Shown: positions 33,558 through 42,313 of the stretch, piece after piece
Layout: each line of letters begins with the position of its first letter
How positions within the stretch are numbered: the first letter of the stretch is position 1
Origin: Clostridium aceticum
Lineage (GTDB): Bacteria; Bacillota; Clostridia; Peptostreptococcales; Natronincolaceae
Direction: 5' to 3'
Assembly: GCF_001042715.1 (NCBI RefSeq)
Contig: NZ_CP009687.1
Coordinates: forward strand, 3,587,418-3,651,417
DNA: 64,000 nucleotides
Translations under genes and position numbers: made by a program
The notes under the pieces: model-generated
What the model was told of the DNA's origin: nothing
Databases searched by the model: none
What the model saw: only the letters and a program-made list of their open reading frames with translations

Positions 33558-33599
33558 AAAAACACCTTTCTTATTTTACTCCATAAGAAAGGTGTTTTT
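33558..33599 (+). terminator. Terminator of antiporter cassette 2
   Basis: Perfect 17-bp stem AAAAACACCTTTCTTAT / ATAAGAAAGGTGTTTTT with an 8-base loop. Confidence 0.9.
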
Positions 33600-33750
33600 G
33601 TTAACTAGCTTCTCTCCTTGATTGAAAATCTATATCTTCATATATAGATATCTAACCTAACAACTTAAGTTATACATTTAATTATTTATAGAAACTTCAA
33701 TGGATTGACCTGTGAAAATTTATAGCTATAATTAAAGTTTCTAACTTGGA

Positions 33751-33878
33751 TATCTATAGATAAGCAAGTTCAAACTTTAATTTTGGTATACACGGTCTAC
33801 GGTTTCGCCCCAAAACCGTGGGCTGCAAATGTACCCCTTAGTATATCAAAATTAAGTCCTGATGTTCTTTATCTATAA
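33751..33878 (-). repeat. Dispersed repeat family 1, copy B
   Basis: Opposite orientation to copies A and C. Reading the - strand: TTAATTTTGATATACTAAGG, then a GTACATTTGCAGCCC block, then hairpin CGGTTTTGGGGCGAAACCG, TAGACCGTGTATACC and AAAATTAA. Outer flanks TATAGATAAAG / TATCTATAGATAAG are also inverted. It fills much of the 369-bp gap between the antiporter and the permease genes. Confidence 0.7.
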
Positions 33879-33907
33879 CTAAAATTTATAATTATATTTT
33901 CACAAAC

Positions 33908-34642
33908 CTATCCATAATGATAACCTATAACCTTTGCTGGACATTTCTTCATGATGATGGAGATACTTTCTTTTATATCATCATTAGTAGCTTCCTGCCT
34001 AAGTATTACTTTATTCTCTATGATAGTAAAATATTCAGGCAACAACTTTTCACATAAGCCACAACCTACACAATATTCTCCTTGAATACGTATCCTACTT
34101 TTTTCCCCTTTTGTGACATTGTCTTCCATGAGAATCTCATGTTTTTTTACAATAATTGCTACGATATATGCCATCATCAGTATGGCTATCGTTGTTAATA
34201 CCCATCTTATCATCATAAACCTTGAACCTAAAAACTTTGCCTCATTGGCAAGCATAGGAATTTTCACAACTGCCCATGCACTTAGAATAATTACGATATT
34301 GGCAACACTAGCACCTTTTTTGAACAACATTTTGCAGATAGGAAATGCTGCATAAATAGGTCCTGCGGAAAAGCTTCCCAACACGAAGGAGAAAAGTGCT
34401 CCTTTTGCCCCAGCATTTTCTCCAAAGTTTTTGATAATCATGTCTTTTGGTATCCACGCTTCTATTAGTGCCGTTAAGACAAAAACAATTGGCATAACTT
34501 GAATCATTTCTTTAATATAGTAAAAGCTGCTCTTTGATGAATCGATGGCTTTCATTGGAAGGAAGATCATCAACAACAAATAGGTCAGCACCACTATGGA
34601 TAGTAGTTTATTATTTTTTATAAATTTTACTATAGCCTTCAT
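33908..34642 (-). CDS. Permease half (ArsP_1-like) fused to a C-terminal 4Fe-4S ferredoxin domain
   Basis: 244 residues. About 1-165: membrane domain with four or five segments, including GSFSAGPIYAAFPICKMLFK and ILSAWAVVKIPML, typical of one half of PF03773-type permeases. About 183-244: ferredoxin-like module with CVGCGLCEKLLPEYF and later KKCPAKVIGYH, the four Cys of a single [4Fe-4S] cluster. Overlaps the other half (34639-35121) by 4 nt. Together they resemble an ArsP-type permease split in two, possibly redox-controlled. Substrate unknown. Confidence 0.75.
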   Translation of the reverse strand: MKAIVKFIKNNKLLSIVVLTYLLLMIFLPMKAIDSSKSSFYYIKEMIQVMPIVFVLTALIEAWIPKDMIIKNFGENAGAKGALFSFVLGSFSAGPIYAAFPICKMLFKKGASVANIVIILSAWAVVKIPMLANEAKFLGSRFMMIRWVLTTIAILMMAYIVAIIVKKHEILMEDNVTKGEKSRIRIQGEYCVGCGLCEKLLPEYFTIIENKVILRQEATNDDIKESISIIMKKCPAKVIGYHYG

Positions 34643-35121
34643 AGCAGCACCCCCATAACAAGAGAAATAAAGATGGCAAAAAGAAAGCTCAAAAGATTTC
34701 TAGCTAACGCGAACTTTAGCCCAAACTCCTGTTTTTCTAGCGGAAAAGTCACAAACCCCACCATAGTTAAGGTAGTTAGAAAAGCCACTGCTGGTATAAT
34801 ACTTATCCCTATATCTACAAAAGAACTTACTAAAGGAAAAGCCACAAAGGCAGGTATTAAAGTTATGCTGCCTACAAAAGCAGAAACTACTGTTGCAAAC
34901 AATAGATTTGTTTTATCTAGCACATCCCTTACCCCCTCAGGAGGTATAAAGGTTAAGATTAATCCTATAAGGAACAAAATGCCTATAATTTGACCTACCA
35001 TACGCTTCATCATGTTGGCTGTCATCTTCATTGAGGCAAAAGTTTTTTCTTTGTCTTTATACAAAGAGATAACAAGTCCAACGCCTGTTATTGTCCAAAG
35101 AAAAATCATGAAGACATCCAT
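34639..35121 (-). CDS. Permease half (ArsP_1-like), N-terminal part
   Basis: About 160 residues from the ATG giving MDVFMIFLWTITG, chosen because GGAGG lies eight nt upstream. Four membrane segments; GSITLIPAFVAFPLVSSFVD and TMVGFVTFPLEKQEFGLKFA mirror motifs of the second half, suggesting an internal duplication typical of this permease family. It begins one base after the cupin stop codon and ends overlapping the ferredoxin-fused half. The two halves are presumed to form one transporter. Confidence 0.75.
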   Translation of the reverse strand: MDVFMIFLWTITGVGLVISLYKDKEKTFASMKMTANMMKRMVGQIIGILFLIGLILTFIPPEGVRDVLDKTNLLFATVVSAFVGSITLIPAFVAFPLVSSFVDIGISIIPAVAFLTTLTMVGFVTFPLEKQEFGLKFALARNLLSFLFAIFISLVMGVLL

Positions 35122-35122
35122 G

Positions 35123-35449
35123 TTATTTTCCTCCAAAATATTTAGGGTTTGGGGCTTTTACTACAAAGAACTCTAAAACTTCTTCATCATGATTATTTAC
35201 CCTCATTTTAGTATTATAAGGAATATTAATGATTTGTCCCTCCTTGTAACTTTGCACTTCTTGTTCCCCTAACTGCAAACTCATAATGCCTTTTATAATA
35301 ATCATATATACATTAGAATTTGAATAATGCTCAGGCAATCCTGTGCCTTTGACAAGAATCATATGATTTAATGCAAGGTTGTCATCATCAATAATCTTCT
35401 CAACAAGTTTTTCATTTTGCTGTTTAAATTCATAAATTTTCTCTATCAT
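35123..35449 (-). CDS. Small cupin-domain protein
   Basis: 108 residues. Single cupin barrel: LPEHYSNSNVYMIIIKGIMS (first motif, with only one His) and EGQIINIPYNTKMRVNNHDE (second motif). The usual metal-binding His set is incomplete, so metal binding is doubtful. First gene of the permease operon and divergent from a Crp/Fnr regulator; it could bind the effector or the transported compound. Inference from context only. Confidence 0.75.
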   Translation of the reverse strand: MIEKIYEFKQQNEKLVEKIIDDDNLALNHMILVKGTGLPEHYSNSNVYMIIIKGIMSLQLGEQEVQSYKEGQIINIPYNTKMRVNNHDEEVLEFFVVKAPNPKYFGGK

Positions 35450-35508
35450 AACTACACTCCTTTTAAAAATCTTTTTTCTATATTATAATGTTTTTAAAAC
35501 AACAAAAC

Positions 35509-35524
35509 AGTAACCACGGTTACT
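35509..35524. promoter_or_regulatory. Palindromic operator between cupin-permease operon and Crp/Fnr gene
   Basis: AGTAACCACGGTTACT: seven-base arms around AC. It matches the GTA-N8-TAC pattern used by NtcA-type members of the Crp/Fnr family. Position 20 nt before the regulator gene and in the divergent promoter region suggests autoregulation and control of the permease operon. Confidence 0.65.
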
Positions 35525-35543
35525 AACTTTAAGGAGTTTTGTT

Positions 35544-36227
35544 ATGAAAATAAAAAGTTTCCTGCCACTTCTTACTTGTATAGGCCCTTTTAAAAGCTTT
35601 ACAGAGGAAGAATTATTAAAATTATTTTGTGAGGAAAATCATCAGATAAAAAAATATGAAAAGAATAGTATGATCTATCTTCAGAATGAAGTATGTAGCA
35701 CTGTAGACATTATACTAAGGGGAGAAATTGTTATTCAAAAAATTGATACCAATGGAAATATCTTAACTCTGACTACCTTTGGAACCAGCGATGTCATAGG
35801 AGGCAATCTCTTGTTTTGTCACAATAATGTCTATCCTATGACAATCACTGCTAAAACTGATTCTATCTTACTCCATATGAAAAAAGATTTTATTTTAGAG
35901 TTATGTCAAAAAAGCAAAGAATTTTTGATAGAATTTCTTCACAGTATATGCGATAAAACCTTCATTCTTACAAACAAACTAAGCTCTATTACCATGAAAA
36001 CCATTCGCCAGCGTATTAGTGAATTCTTAACTTATGAATACCATTATCAGCAAAACTATAGAATAAAACTTAATATGTCCAAAAAGGAACTGGCTGAAAG
36101 GCTGGGGATACAACGACCTTCTCTCTCAAGGGAATTAAGTAAAATGAGAGAAGAGGGCTTAATCATCTATGATGCTAAGTCTATTATGATTAAGGACTTA
36201 AGTATACTTCAGTCCTCTGACGCATAA
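35544..36227 (+). CDS. Crp/Fnr family transcriptional regulator
   Basis: 227 residues. Cyclic-nucleotide-binding-like beta barrel (about 15-115: TFGTSDVIGGNLLFCHNNVY), dimer helix, and a winged helix-turn-helix at about 165-215 (MSKKELAERLGIQRPSLSRE). The Arg/Glu set for cAMP binding is not evident and there is no Fnr-type Cys cluster. AAGGAG precedes the ATG. Divergent from the cupin-permease operon with a palindrome between, so it is the likely local regulator. Confidence 0.88.
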   Translation: MKIKSFLPLLTCIGPFKSFTEEELLKLFCEENHQIKKYEKNSMIYLQNEVCSTVDIILRGEIVIQKIDTNGNILTLTTFGTSDVIGGNLLFCHNNVYPMTITAKTDSILLHMKKDFILELCQKSKEFLIEFLHSICDKTFILTNKLSSITMKTIRQRISEFLTYEYHYQQNYRIKLNMSKKELAERLGIQRPSLSRELSKMREEGLIIYDAKSIMIKDLSILQSSDA

Positions 36228-36249
36228 AAGTAGTTTTTATGGTCTATTT

Positions 36250-36744
36250 TTAAGGAATTTCAACAAACTGCACTTTATTACCACACCACGCAAGAAATTT
36301 CTTGAGATTTTCATAGCTTATTGTAATACTAGCAGTATTAACATTGGGATGCAACGTAACTTTTTCTTGTGAAACTAAGTCTTGATCTATCAGTACTTCT
36401 ACTTCTTTATTTATATCATTGATCAATCCCATGGGAGACACTGCCCCCGGCTCTAATCCCAAATACTTCTCAAGTCTTTCATCAGAAGCAAAGCTTAGTC
36501 GGGTGCTGCCAATTTGCTTAGCTATTGCTTTGGTGTTTGCTTTTTTTGAGCTATCTACTAAGACCAAATAGTGTTGATCTCCTTTAGAGTTACGTAAAAA
36601 TAAGTTTTTGAAATGAATTACCTCAAGGTCCATCTCCAACTCTTCTATGGCTGCAATCGTAGCTACAGGGGCATGGTTATATTTTTCATAAGGAATAGCT
36701 AGTTTTTCTAAAACTTCATATACTTTAGATTCTTTTTTGTCCAT
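36250..36744 (-). CDS. YbaK/EbsC-type (ProX-like) aminoacyl-tRNA deacylase
   Basis: About 164 residues from the ATG giving MDKKESKVYEVLEK, with AAGGAG nine nt upstream. YbaK/ProXp fold: YEKYNHAPVATIAAIEELE, HFKNLFLRNSKGDQHYLVLV, GAVSPMGLINDINKEVEVLI, LHPNVNTASITISYENLKKF. Proteins of this class hydrolyse mischarged tRNA such as Ala-tRNAPro in trans. Single gene. Confidence 0.88.
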   Translation of the reverse strand: MDKKESKVYEVLEKLAIPYEKYNHAPVATIAAIEELEMDLEVIHFKNLFLRNSKGDQHYLVLVDSSKKANTKAIAKQIGSTRLSFASDERLEKYLGLEPGAVSPMGLINDINKEVEVLIDQDLVSQEKVTLHPNVNTASITISYENLKKFLAWCGNKVQFVEIP

Positions 36745-36871
36745 CTTGTAACACTCCTTCTTTTGTATCATAAGTATTGTATTTCTTCTCTATCTTAGTT
36801 TGCTTTATCTAAATATTGTACCTAAATAGAGTAGGATATGCAAATTTTGCTAATATAATAAGTTGTAGTAA

Positions 36872-36944
36872 ATATGTTACACCTGCTACGCCACAGGGAC
36901 AGTGGCACATAAAAAATATACATAGCACATGAGCCGTGAGAATT
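36872..36944 (-). repeat. Dispersed repeat family 3 (REP-like), copy b
   Basis: Reverse complement of copy a: ATGTTACACCTGCTACGCCA, CAGGGACAGTGGCACATAAA, then AGCACATGAGCCGTGAG. The outer arm is degraded, so only part of the hairpin pairs. Confidence 0.55.
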
Positions 36945-37015
36945 GTCACCCTGAGCACAGCGAATGGGTCTTAAATGTCTATGATATAAGATTCTTCACT
37001 ACGTTCAGAATGACA
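36944..37015. repeat. Inverted pair of family 2 core sequences
   Basis: TGTCACCCTGAGCACAGCGA... and, 15 bp on, ...CTACGTTCAGAATGACA are inverted copies of the AGATCCTTCGCT...CAGGATGACA core seen inside family 2 repeats. Confidence 0.5.
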
Positions 37016-37125
37016 AAACCCGAATAAAAAATATTATTAAATTTAGTTGATTAATACAAGTAAGTTGGGTATATAGATAAAAATAAGTTGATAAATAAAA
37101 AACAAACATTCTAGGAGGAATTTTG

Positions 37126-38337
37126 ATGTTGAATACTGTAGAGGTAACAAAAAATATCCACTATGTGGGGGTAAATGATAGAGAAACTCATTTATTTGAA
37201 AACTTATGGCCTTTAGATAAGGGGGTTTCCTATAATGCCTATCTCATCAACGATGATAAAGTTGCTATAATAGATACCGTCAAAAACACTAAAATGGATG
37301 CTTTTATGGATAAAGTTGAGGGCATTATTGGAGATAAATCAGTGGATTATCTGATTATCAATCATATGGAGCCAGATCATTCAGGGGCTATTAAAGCTGT
37401 AAGAGAAAGATACCCTAAAGTGATGCTTGTAGGAAATAAAAAGACCTTTGAATTTTTAGAAAACTTTTATGGAAAAATGGACAACTATTATATTATTGAC
37501 GATGGGGACACCTTAGACCTGGGGGAACATCAGCTTAAATTTTACTTAACACCTATGGTTCACTGGCCAGAGACCATGATGACTTATGAAGTTAACAACA
37601 AGGTGTTGTTTTCAGCAGATGCCTTTGGGGGCTTTGGAACATTAGATGGTGGAATTTTTGACGATGAAGTAAATCTGGAATTTTATACTGATGAAATCAG
37701 ACGTTACTATTCTAATATTGTTGGTAAATACGGTGCCATGGTACAGAAGGCTTTAAAGAAACTAACAGAAGCTGCTATCGACATTAAAATCATTGCCCCT
37801 ACCCACGGTCCAGTATGGAGAACCAACCCTTCTTGTATCATAGACTACTATGATCGTTGGTCTAAAGCCCAAACACAGGAGGGTGTTGTGATTGTATATG
37901 GCTCTATGTATGGGAATACACAGAAAATGGCAGACTTTATTGCTAGAAAGCTTTCTGAAAAAGGTATAAAAAACATTAGGATTTATGATGCTTCCAAAAC
38001 CCATGTTTCCTACATTATAAGCGATATTTGGAGGTTTAAAGGGGTAGTTTTGGGTAGCTGTGCCTATAATACTGGTTTATTCCCTTCTATGGAGGCAGTC
38101 ATACATAAAATAGAAAACTCTCAATTGAAAAACCGCTATCTTGGTATCTTTGGAACTGCTTCTTGGAGTGGCGGAGGGGTTTCTACTTTAAATCAATTTG
38201 CTGACCGAATCAAGTGGGAAAAAATTGGAGAATCTGTAGAAGCTAAGTCTTCTCCTAAAGCAGCAGAATTTGAGATGTGTGAGAAAATAGCAGATGAATT
38301 AGCTGAAAAACTCATTGCTGAAAGAGAAGTATTATAA
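37126..38337 (+). CDS. A-type flavoprotein (flavodiiron NO/O2 reductase)
   Basis: 403 residues from ATG 37126 (AGGAGG seven nt upstream; an adjacent TTG is in frame). Metallo-beta-lactamase-like domain with the diiron ligands in HMEPDHSG, VHWPETM, FSADAFG and THGPVW, then a flavodoxin domain from about 255 with the FMN loop YGSMYGNTQK. No rubredoxin domain, so electrons come from a separate carrier. It reduces O2 or NO to protect the anaerobe. Single gene with its own terminator. Confidence 0.94.
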   Translation: MLNTVEVTKNIHYVGVNDRETHLFENLWPLDKGVSYNAYLINDDKVAIIDTVKNTKMDAFMDKVEGIIGDKSVDYLIINHMEPDHSGAIKAVRERYPKVMLVGNKKTFEFLENFYGKMDNYYIIDDGDTLDLGEHQLKFYLTPMVHWPETMMTYEVNNKVLFSADAFGGFGTLDGGIFDDEVNLEFYTDEIRRYYSNIVGKYGAMVQKALKKLTEAAIDIKIIAPTHGPVWRTNPSCIIDYYDRWSKAQTQEGVVIVYGSMYGNTQKMADFIARKLSEKGIKNIRIYDASKTHVSYIISDIWRFKGVVLGSCAYNTGLFPSMEAVIHKIENSQLKNRYLGIFGTASWSGGGVSTLNQFADRIKWEKIGESVEAKSSPKAAEFEMCEKIADELAEKLIAEREVL

Positions 38338-38341
38338 TGAT

Positions 38342-38381
38342 AAAAAGGATTGGGAAGAGCGAGTATCTCCCAATCCTTTTT
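38342..38381. terminator. Bidirectional terminator between flavoprotein and nik operon
   Basis: Perfect 14-bp stem AAAAAGGATTGGGA / TCCCAATCCTTTTT. It overlaps the nikE stop region by two bases. Confidence 0.88.
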
Positions 38382-39375
38382 ATGAAATTTTGTTTAAGTC
38401 GACTACTTCTTCCTTCACTCCTTCACGGTGACAAGCTATTTTGTGGCCTTTTTTTACTAAGCTTAAAAGAGGAACTTTCTCACCACATACAGTCGTAGCT
38501 TGACTACATCTTTCAGCATATTTGCAACCACAAGATGCCTTCTTACTGCTGATCACTTCATCAAAAGAAAAATCTAAGACTTTCCCCTCCTGCGGATAAG
38601 GGTTTAATACAGAACCCAATAGCTTTTTGCTATAAGGATGTCTTAGTGCTGTTAAATCATTAGCATCTTCTATCTCTTCTACAATTCTTCCTAGATACAT
38701 CACTGCTATAGTATCTGCAATATAGTCCACTGCTTCAATATCATGGGATATAAACAAATAAGATAAGTTAAATTCCTTTTTTAAATCCACCAGCAGGTTT
38801 AAAATTTGTGCCTGCACTGATACGTCCAAACTGCTGATGGCTTCATCTAAAACAATCAATTTAGGTTTTAAAGCAATGGCTTTAGCTATACATATCCTCT
38901 GCAATTGTCCTCCGCTAAACTGATGAGGATATTTATGAATATCTTTATGGCTTAGACCTACGATTTCCAGTAGCTCCAATACCCTTTTTTTCTCTTCTAG
39001 GGGACTTAAGTTCAAGTAATTTCTTATGGGTTCACTAATAATTTTTTCTATTTTTTGCTTAGGATTCACAGAGCTATGATAATCCTGAAAGACCACCTGT
39101 AGATCCCGTCTTAAGGTCTTTTGCTGTCTACTAGTAGATTTATAAAAATTTTTTCCTTGGAAGAAAACTTCACCGCTATTGGGTTTTTCTAAGCCTAAGA
39201 TAATTTTCCCTAAGGTGCTTTTGCCACAGCCGCTCTCCCCCACCAGCCCTACACAAGTTCCTTCTTCTATGGCTAGACTAACATCCTTTACAGCTTCTGT
39301 CATTTTTCCTTTTCCCCATAGGCTGTTGCCAGATTTGTATACTTTTGTCACCTCTTTGATCTCAAGCAAGCTCAT
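38380..39375 (-). CDS. nikE: Nickel/peptide ABC transporter ATP-binding protein (NikE/OppF type)
   Basis: 331 residues. Walker [16 protein letters not shown]-loop VVFQDYHSSVNP, signature SGGQLQRICIAKA, Walker B KLIVLDEAISSLDVSVQAQI, switch His in FISHDI. The C-terminal zinc-like CGCKYAERCSQATTVCG stretch is usual for Opp/Dpp/Nik ATPases. Overlaps nikD by 14 nt. Last gene of the operon; nickel as substrate is inferred from nikA and nikB. Confidence 0.9.
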   Translation of the reverse strand: MSLLEIKEVTKVYKSGNSLWGKGKMTEAVKDVSLAIEEGTCVGLVGESGCGKSTLGKIILGLEKPNSGEVFFQGKNFYKSTSRQQKTLRRDLQVVFQDYHSSVNPKQKIEKIISEPIRNYLNLSPLEEKKRVLELLEIVGLSHKDIHKYPHQFSGGQLQRICIAKAIALKPKLIVLDEAISSLDVSVQAQILNLLVDLKKEFNLSYLFISHDIEAVDYIADTIAVMYLGRIVEEIEDANDLTALRHPYSKKLLGSVLNPYPQEGKVLDFSFDEVISSKKASCGCKYAERCSQATTVCGEKVPLLSLVKKGHKIACHREGVKEEVVDLNKIS

Positions 39376-40357
39376 CTAAAATCATCTCTTTTCCACGGGC
39401 ATATTTGACACATCTTACTAAATGATTTTTTATTCCACCTACTTCATCCATCGTATACTCTCTACAGGCTGCCTCTACTTCACTGCACCTTTCTAAAAAA
39501 GGACATTGATTCCCCAAGTTTAAAAGAGAAGGAGGCTGACCTTCTATAGGTTTTAATCGTTTTTTATTCAGCTGAAATCTTGAAGCTAGTAAACCGCGGG
39601 TATAGGGGTGAGCAGGATGTTTGAACAGTTCCTCTACAGGAGCTTTTTCTACAATATAGCCACAGTACATCACTGCTACTTCATCTGCCATTTGTGCAAT
39701 CACACCAAGGTCATGGGATACTAATAGTACCCCTGTGTTATTATGCTTTACTAAGCTTTTTAGCTGTCCCAAAATTTGATACTGTACCGTTACATCTAAA
39801 GCGGTGGTAGGTTCATCTGCAATCAATACATCAGGGTTCATAGCTATGGCAATAGCAATCATAACCCGCTGCAACATGCCGCCACTTAATTGAAAAGGAT
39901 ATTGCCTCATGATTTTTTCTGCTTCAGGTAGACTTACCTTTTTTAGATTTTCTATGGCAATTTTCTTCGCTTCTCTTACACTTACTTTTATATGATTCTG
40001 GATGGTATCTACAAAATGGCTGCCTATGGTTCTTAAAGGGTCAAAAACACTCATGGGGTTTTGCATAATCATAGCGATTTCTTTACCCCTTTGCTTTCTC
40101 ATTTCTTCTTCTGAAAGAGAAAAAATATTTCTTTCCTTTAGTCGGACCTCTCCCTCCGTCTTCCAGTCTTTATTTTTCAATAACTTTAGTAAAGACAGCG
40201 ACATAACGGATTTACCACAACCACTTTCTCCCACCAAACCCAGGATTTTTCCCTTTTTAATTTCTAGATTTACACCATTCACCGCTCTAAGCATACCTTC
40301 TTGACTGGGAAGATATACTTGTAACTCTTCTACTTTTAAAACCACTTCTTCTTTCAT
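39362..40357 (-). CDS. nikD: Nickel/peptide ABC transporter ATP-binding protein (NikD/OppD type)
   Basis: 331 residues. Walker [15 protein letters not shown], signature [17 protein letters not shown], Walker [21 protein letters not shown], switch [11 protein letters not shown]-terminal [14 protein letters not shown] typical of the oligopeptide/nickel group. It pairs with nikE to power uptake. Sixteen nt from nikC. Confidence 0.9.
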   Translation of the reverse strand: MKEEVVLKVEELQVYLPSQEGMLRAVNGVNLEIKKGKILGLVGESGCGKSVMSLSLLKLLKNKDWKTEGEVRLKERNIFSLSEEEMRKQRGKEIAMIMQNPMSVFDPLRTIGSHFVDTIQNHIKVSVREAKKIAIENLKKVSLPEAEKIMRQYPFQLSGGMLQRVMIAIAIAMNPDVLIADEPTTALDVTVQYQILGQLKSLVKHNNTGVLLVSHDLGVIAQMADEVAVMYCGYIVEKAPVEELFKHPAHPYTRGLLASRFQLNKKRLKPIEGQPPSLLNLGNQCPFLERCSEVEAACREYTMDEVGGIKNHLVRCVKYARGKEMILDELA

Positions 40358-40372
40358 TATTATCCTCTCCCC

Positions 40373-41206
40373 TTAGTAATTTTTTTCTTCAAGGGTATCT
40401 CTTAAAGCGTCTCCAATAAGATTAAAGGAAATTACTGTCATAAGAATCATCATTCCAGGATACATCATTAAGGAAGGATTGCTTCTTATAAACTGTCTTC
40501 CATCATTCAACATAGCTCCCCATTCAGGGTCAGGGGGCTGTACCCCAAGACCTAAGAAAGAAAAGCCTGAGATGTGTAGAATCACCTTTCCCAAATCTAA
40601 AGTAGCTAATACAATAACTTGTGGTAATATATTGGGCAATATATGCTCAAAGATAATTTTAAAGTCAGAACTTCCCGATACTTTTGCAGAGAGAACAAAG
40701 TTTCTCTCTTTATAACTTAACACCATGCCTCGAATCATTCTAGCGTACCATACCCACTGAACAGAGATCATAGCTATCATTAGGTTTTTTAACCCAGGTC
40801 CTAACATACCGATAATCACTAAAGTCAAAACCAAACTCGGAAAAGCCAAAATCATATCACATAGCCGCATAATAATACTATCTATATAGCCTCCCTTGTA
40901 GCCTGAAAAGGTTCCCACTATGACACTAATGGTAATAGTAATCACCATAGATACTACCGCAGTTCCTAAGGAGACTTTTGTGCCATAAATCAGTCTTGAT
41001 AAAATACATCTTCCTAAATGGTCTGTGCCTAAAGGAAAATTTCTACTAGGCTCCAATAATTTATTCATTAAGTCTACTTCATTAGGGTCATTGGGTGCAA
41101 GAGCAGGAGCTAAAAAACTAAAAAGCACCATCACCCCTAGAATAAAAATACTGATGATCATCATCTTATTTTTTAATAGTTTGGGCATTTTTTCCTGTAC
41201 AATCAT
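40373..41206 (-). CDS. nikC: Nickel/peptide ABC transporter permease (NikC/DppC type)
   Basis: 277 residues, six membrane segments; begins with the N-terminal segment KMMIISIFILGVMVLFSFLA and NDPNEVDLMNKLLEPSRNFP, then GTDHLGRCILSRLIYGTKVS. EAA loop near 190 (SAKVSGSSDFKIIFEHILPN). GGGGAGG upstream. Two nt separate it from nikB. Confidence 0.9.
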   Translation of the reverse strand: MIVQEKMPKLLKNKMMIISIFILGVMVLFSFLAPALAPNDPNEVDLMNKLLEPSRNFPLGTDHLGRCILSRLIYGTKVSLGTAVVSMVITITISVIVGTFSGYKGGYIDSIIMRLCDMILAFPSLVLTLVIIGMLGPGLKNLMIAMISVQWVWYARMIRGMVLSYKERNFVLSAKVSGSSDFKIIFEHILPNILPQVIVLATLDLGKVILHISGFSFLGLGVQPPDPEWGAMLNDGRQFIRSNPSLMMYPGMMILMTVISFNLIGDALRDTLEEKNY

Positions 41207-41208
41207 CT

Positions 41209-42144
41209 TTAATCCTCCCCCATTCTAATACGGGGATCTAAAATACCATAGAGAATATCCACTAAGAGATTTGAAAATACAAATATGATGGCTATCAGCA
41301 ATACATAGCATTGAATTACAGGGTAATCTCGATTAAAGATGGCAGAAATAATATACCTGCCTACCCCCGGCCATGCAAAAACATTCTCTACAATTACGCT
41401 TCCCGCTAGCATATGACCCATACTCATGCCAAAGGCTGTCACCACTGGCAACATAGCATTTTTTAGCACATGCCTTAGGATAATAAATCGCTCCTTCAAT
41501 CCCCTGGTCTTAGCATAAAGAACAAAATGTTCATTTAAGTTTTCTAAGATCGTGGTTCTAAGTAATCTTGTATAGGTGGCTACTGAACCTAATGCTAGGG
41601 TTAAAGAAGGTAGAATAAGATGCTGTATAGAGCCTCGTCCCATCACTGGCAATAAATCTAGCTTTAAAGAAAAAAAGTAGATAAACAAGAGCCCTATCCA
41701 AAAGCTAGGCATAGAGGCACCAACAAAGGCAAAAAACCGACAAATATGATCAAAGGCTGTATCCTTATAAAGGGCTGAGAAAATAGCCATGGGGATACTG
41801 ATAACAATCACTAATATTAGAGAAGTTATGGCTAATTGAATGGTTGCAGGAAAATAGTATAGCAGTTCTTCTAGTACTGGGTTTCTAGTGGCAAAAGACT
41901 TCCCAAAATCCAGCCTCATGGCATTTCGTATCCAATGAATATATTGCTGATATAATGGCTGGTCTAGACCTAACTCAGCTCTAGTAACAGCAATAGCTTC
42001 ATCTGTCGGTGGAATTTGTGACATTCTCAAATAGACCTCTGCTGGATCAACAGGGACAAGTTGTACTAAAATAAAAGTTATGATAGAAATTCCCAGTAAG
42101 ATTGGAATTAAACTTATGAGTCGTCTTAAAATAAAGTTTCTCAT
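41209..42144 (-). CDS. nikB: Nickel/peptide ABC transporter permease (NikB type)
   Basis: 311 residues from the ATG giving MRNFILRRLISLIPIL (GGAGG just upstream), matching the known NikB start. Sequence is strikingly NikB-like: LRMSQIPPTDEAIAVTRAEL, FATRNPVLEELLYYFPATIQ and FAWPGVGRYIISAIFNRDYP. Six membrane segments. It is separated from nikA by about 170 bp that contain a family 1 repeat copy. Confidence 0.92.
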   Translation of the reverse strand: MRNFILRRLISLIPILLGISIITFILVQLVPVDPAEVYLRMSQIPPTDEAIAVTRAELGLDQPLYQQYIHWIRNAMRLDFGKSFATRNPVLEELLYYFPATIQLAITSLILVIVISIPMAIFSALYKDTAFDHICRFFAFVGASMPSFWIGLLFIYFFSLKLDLLPVMGRGSIQHLILPSLTLALGSVATYTRLLRTTILENLNEHFVLYAKTRGLKERFIILRHVLKNAMLPVVTAFGMSMGHMLAGSVIVENVFAWPGVGRYIISAIFNRDYPVIQCYVLLIAIIFVFSNLLVDILYGILDPRIRMGED

Positions 42145-42185
42145 TTTTCCTCCATCAATATCCATTTGTTGTTTGTAACTCTTCC

Positions 42186-42297
42186 AGTATAGACATACAC
42201 CTGTAAATTTTAATATACTAAGGGCTACATTTGCAGCCCACTGTTTTGGGCAAAACCGTAGACCCTGTATATTGCAAAGTGTATGTCTCTATATACT
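42186..42297 (+). repeat. Dispersed repeat family 1, copy C (inside nik operon)
   Basis: Outer inverted arms AGTATAGACATACAC and GTGTATGTCTCTATATACT are well matched; inside are TAAATTTTAATATACTAAGG, GCTACATTTGCAGCCC and the hairpin GTTTTGGGCAAAAC. It interrupts the operon between nikA and nikB and could act on the transcript as an RNA structure. Confidence 0.75.
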
Positions 42298-42313
42298 TAG
42301 GAGAGTTAGTAGA

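Larger units (their letters stand above)
36745..37125. other. Repeat-bearing intergenic region upstream of the flavoprotein
   Basis: 381 bp between divergent genes. It holds a family 3 hairpin copy (36872-36944), an inverted pair of family 2 core sequences (36944-37015) and AT-rich DNA ahead of the flavoprotein gene. No ORF. Confidence 0.5.

Noticed and set aside
35509-35524. True NtcA site
   Set aside because: The GTA-N8-TAC pattern fits, but NtcA is cyanobacterial; only the divergent Crp/Fnr regulator is supported.
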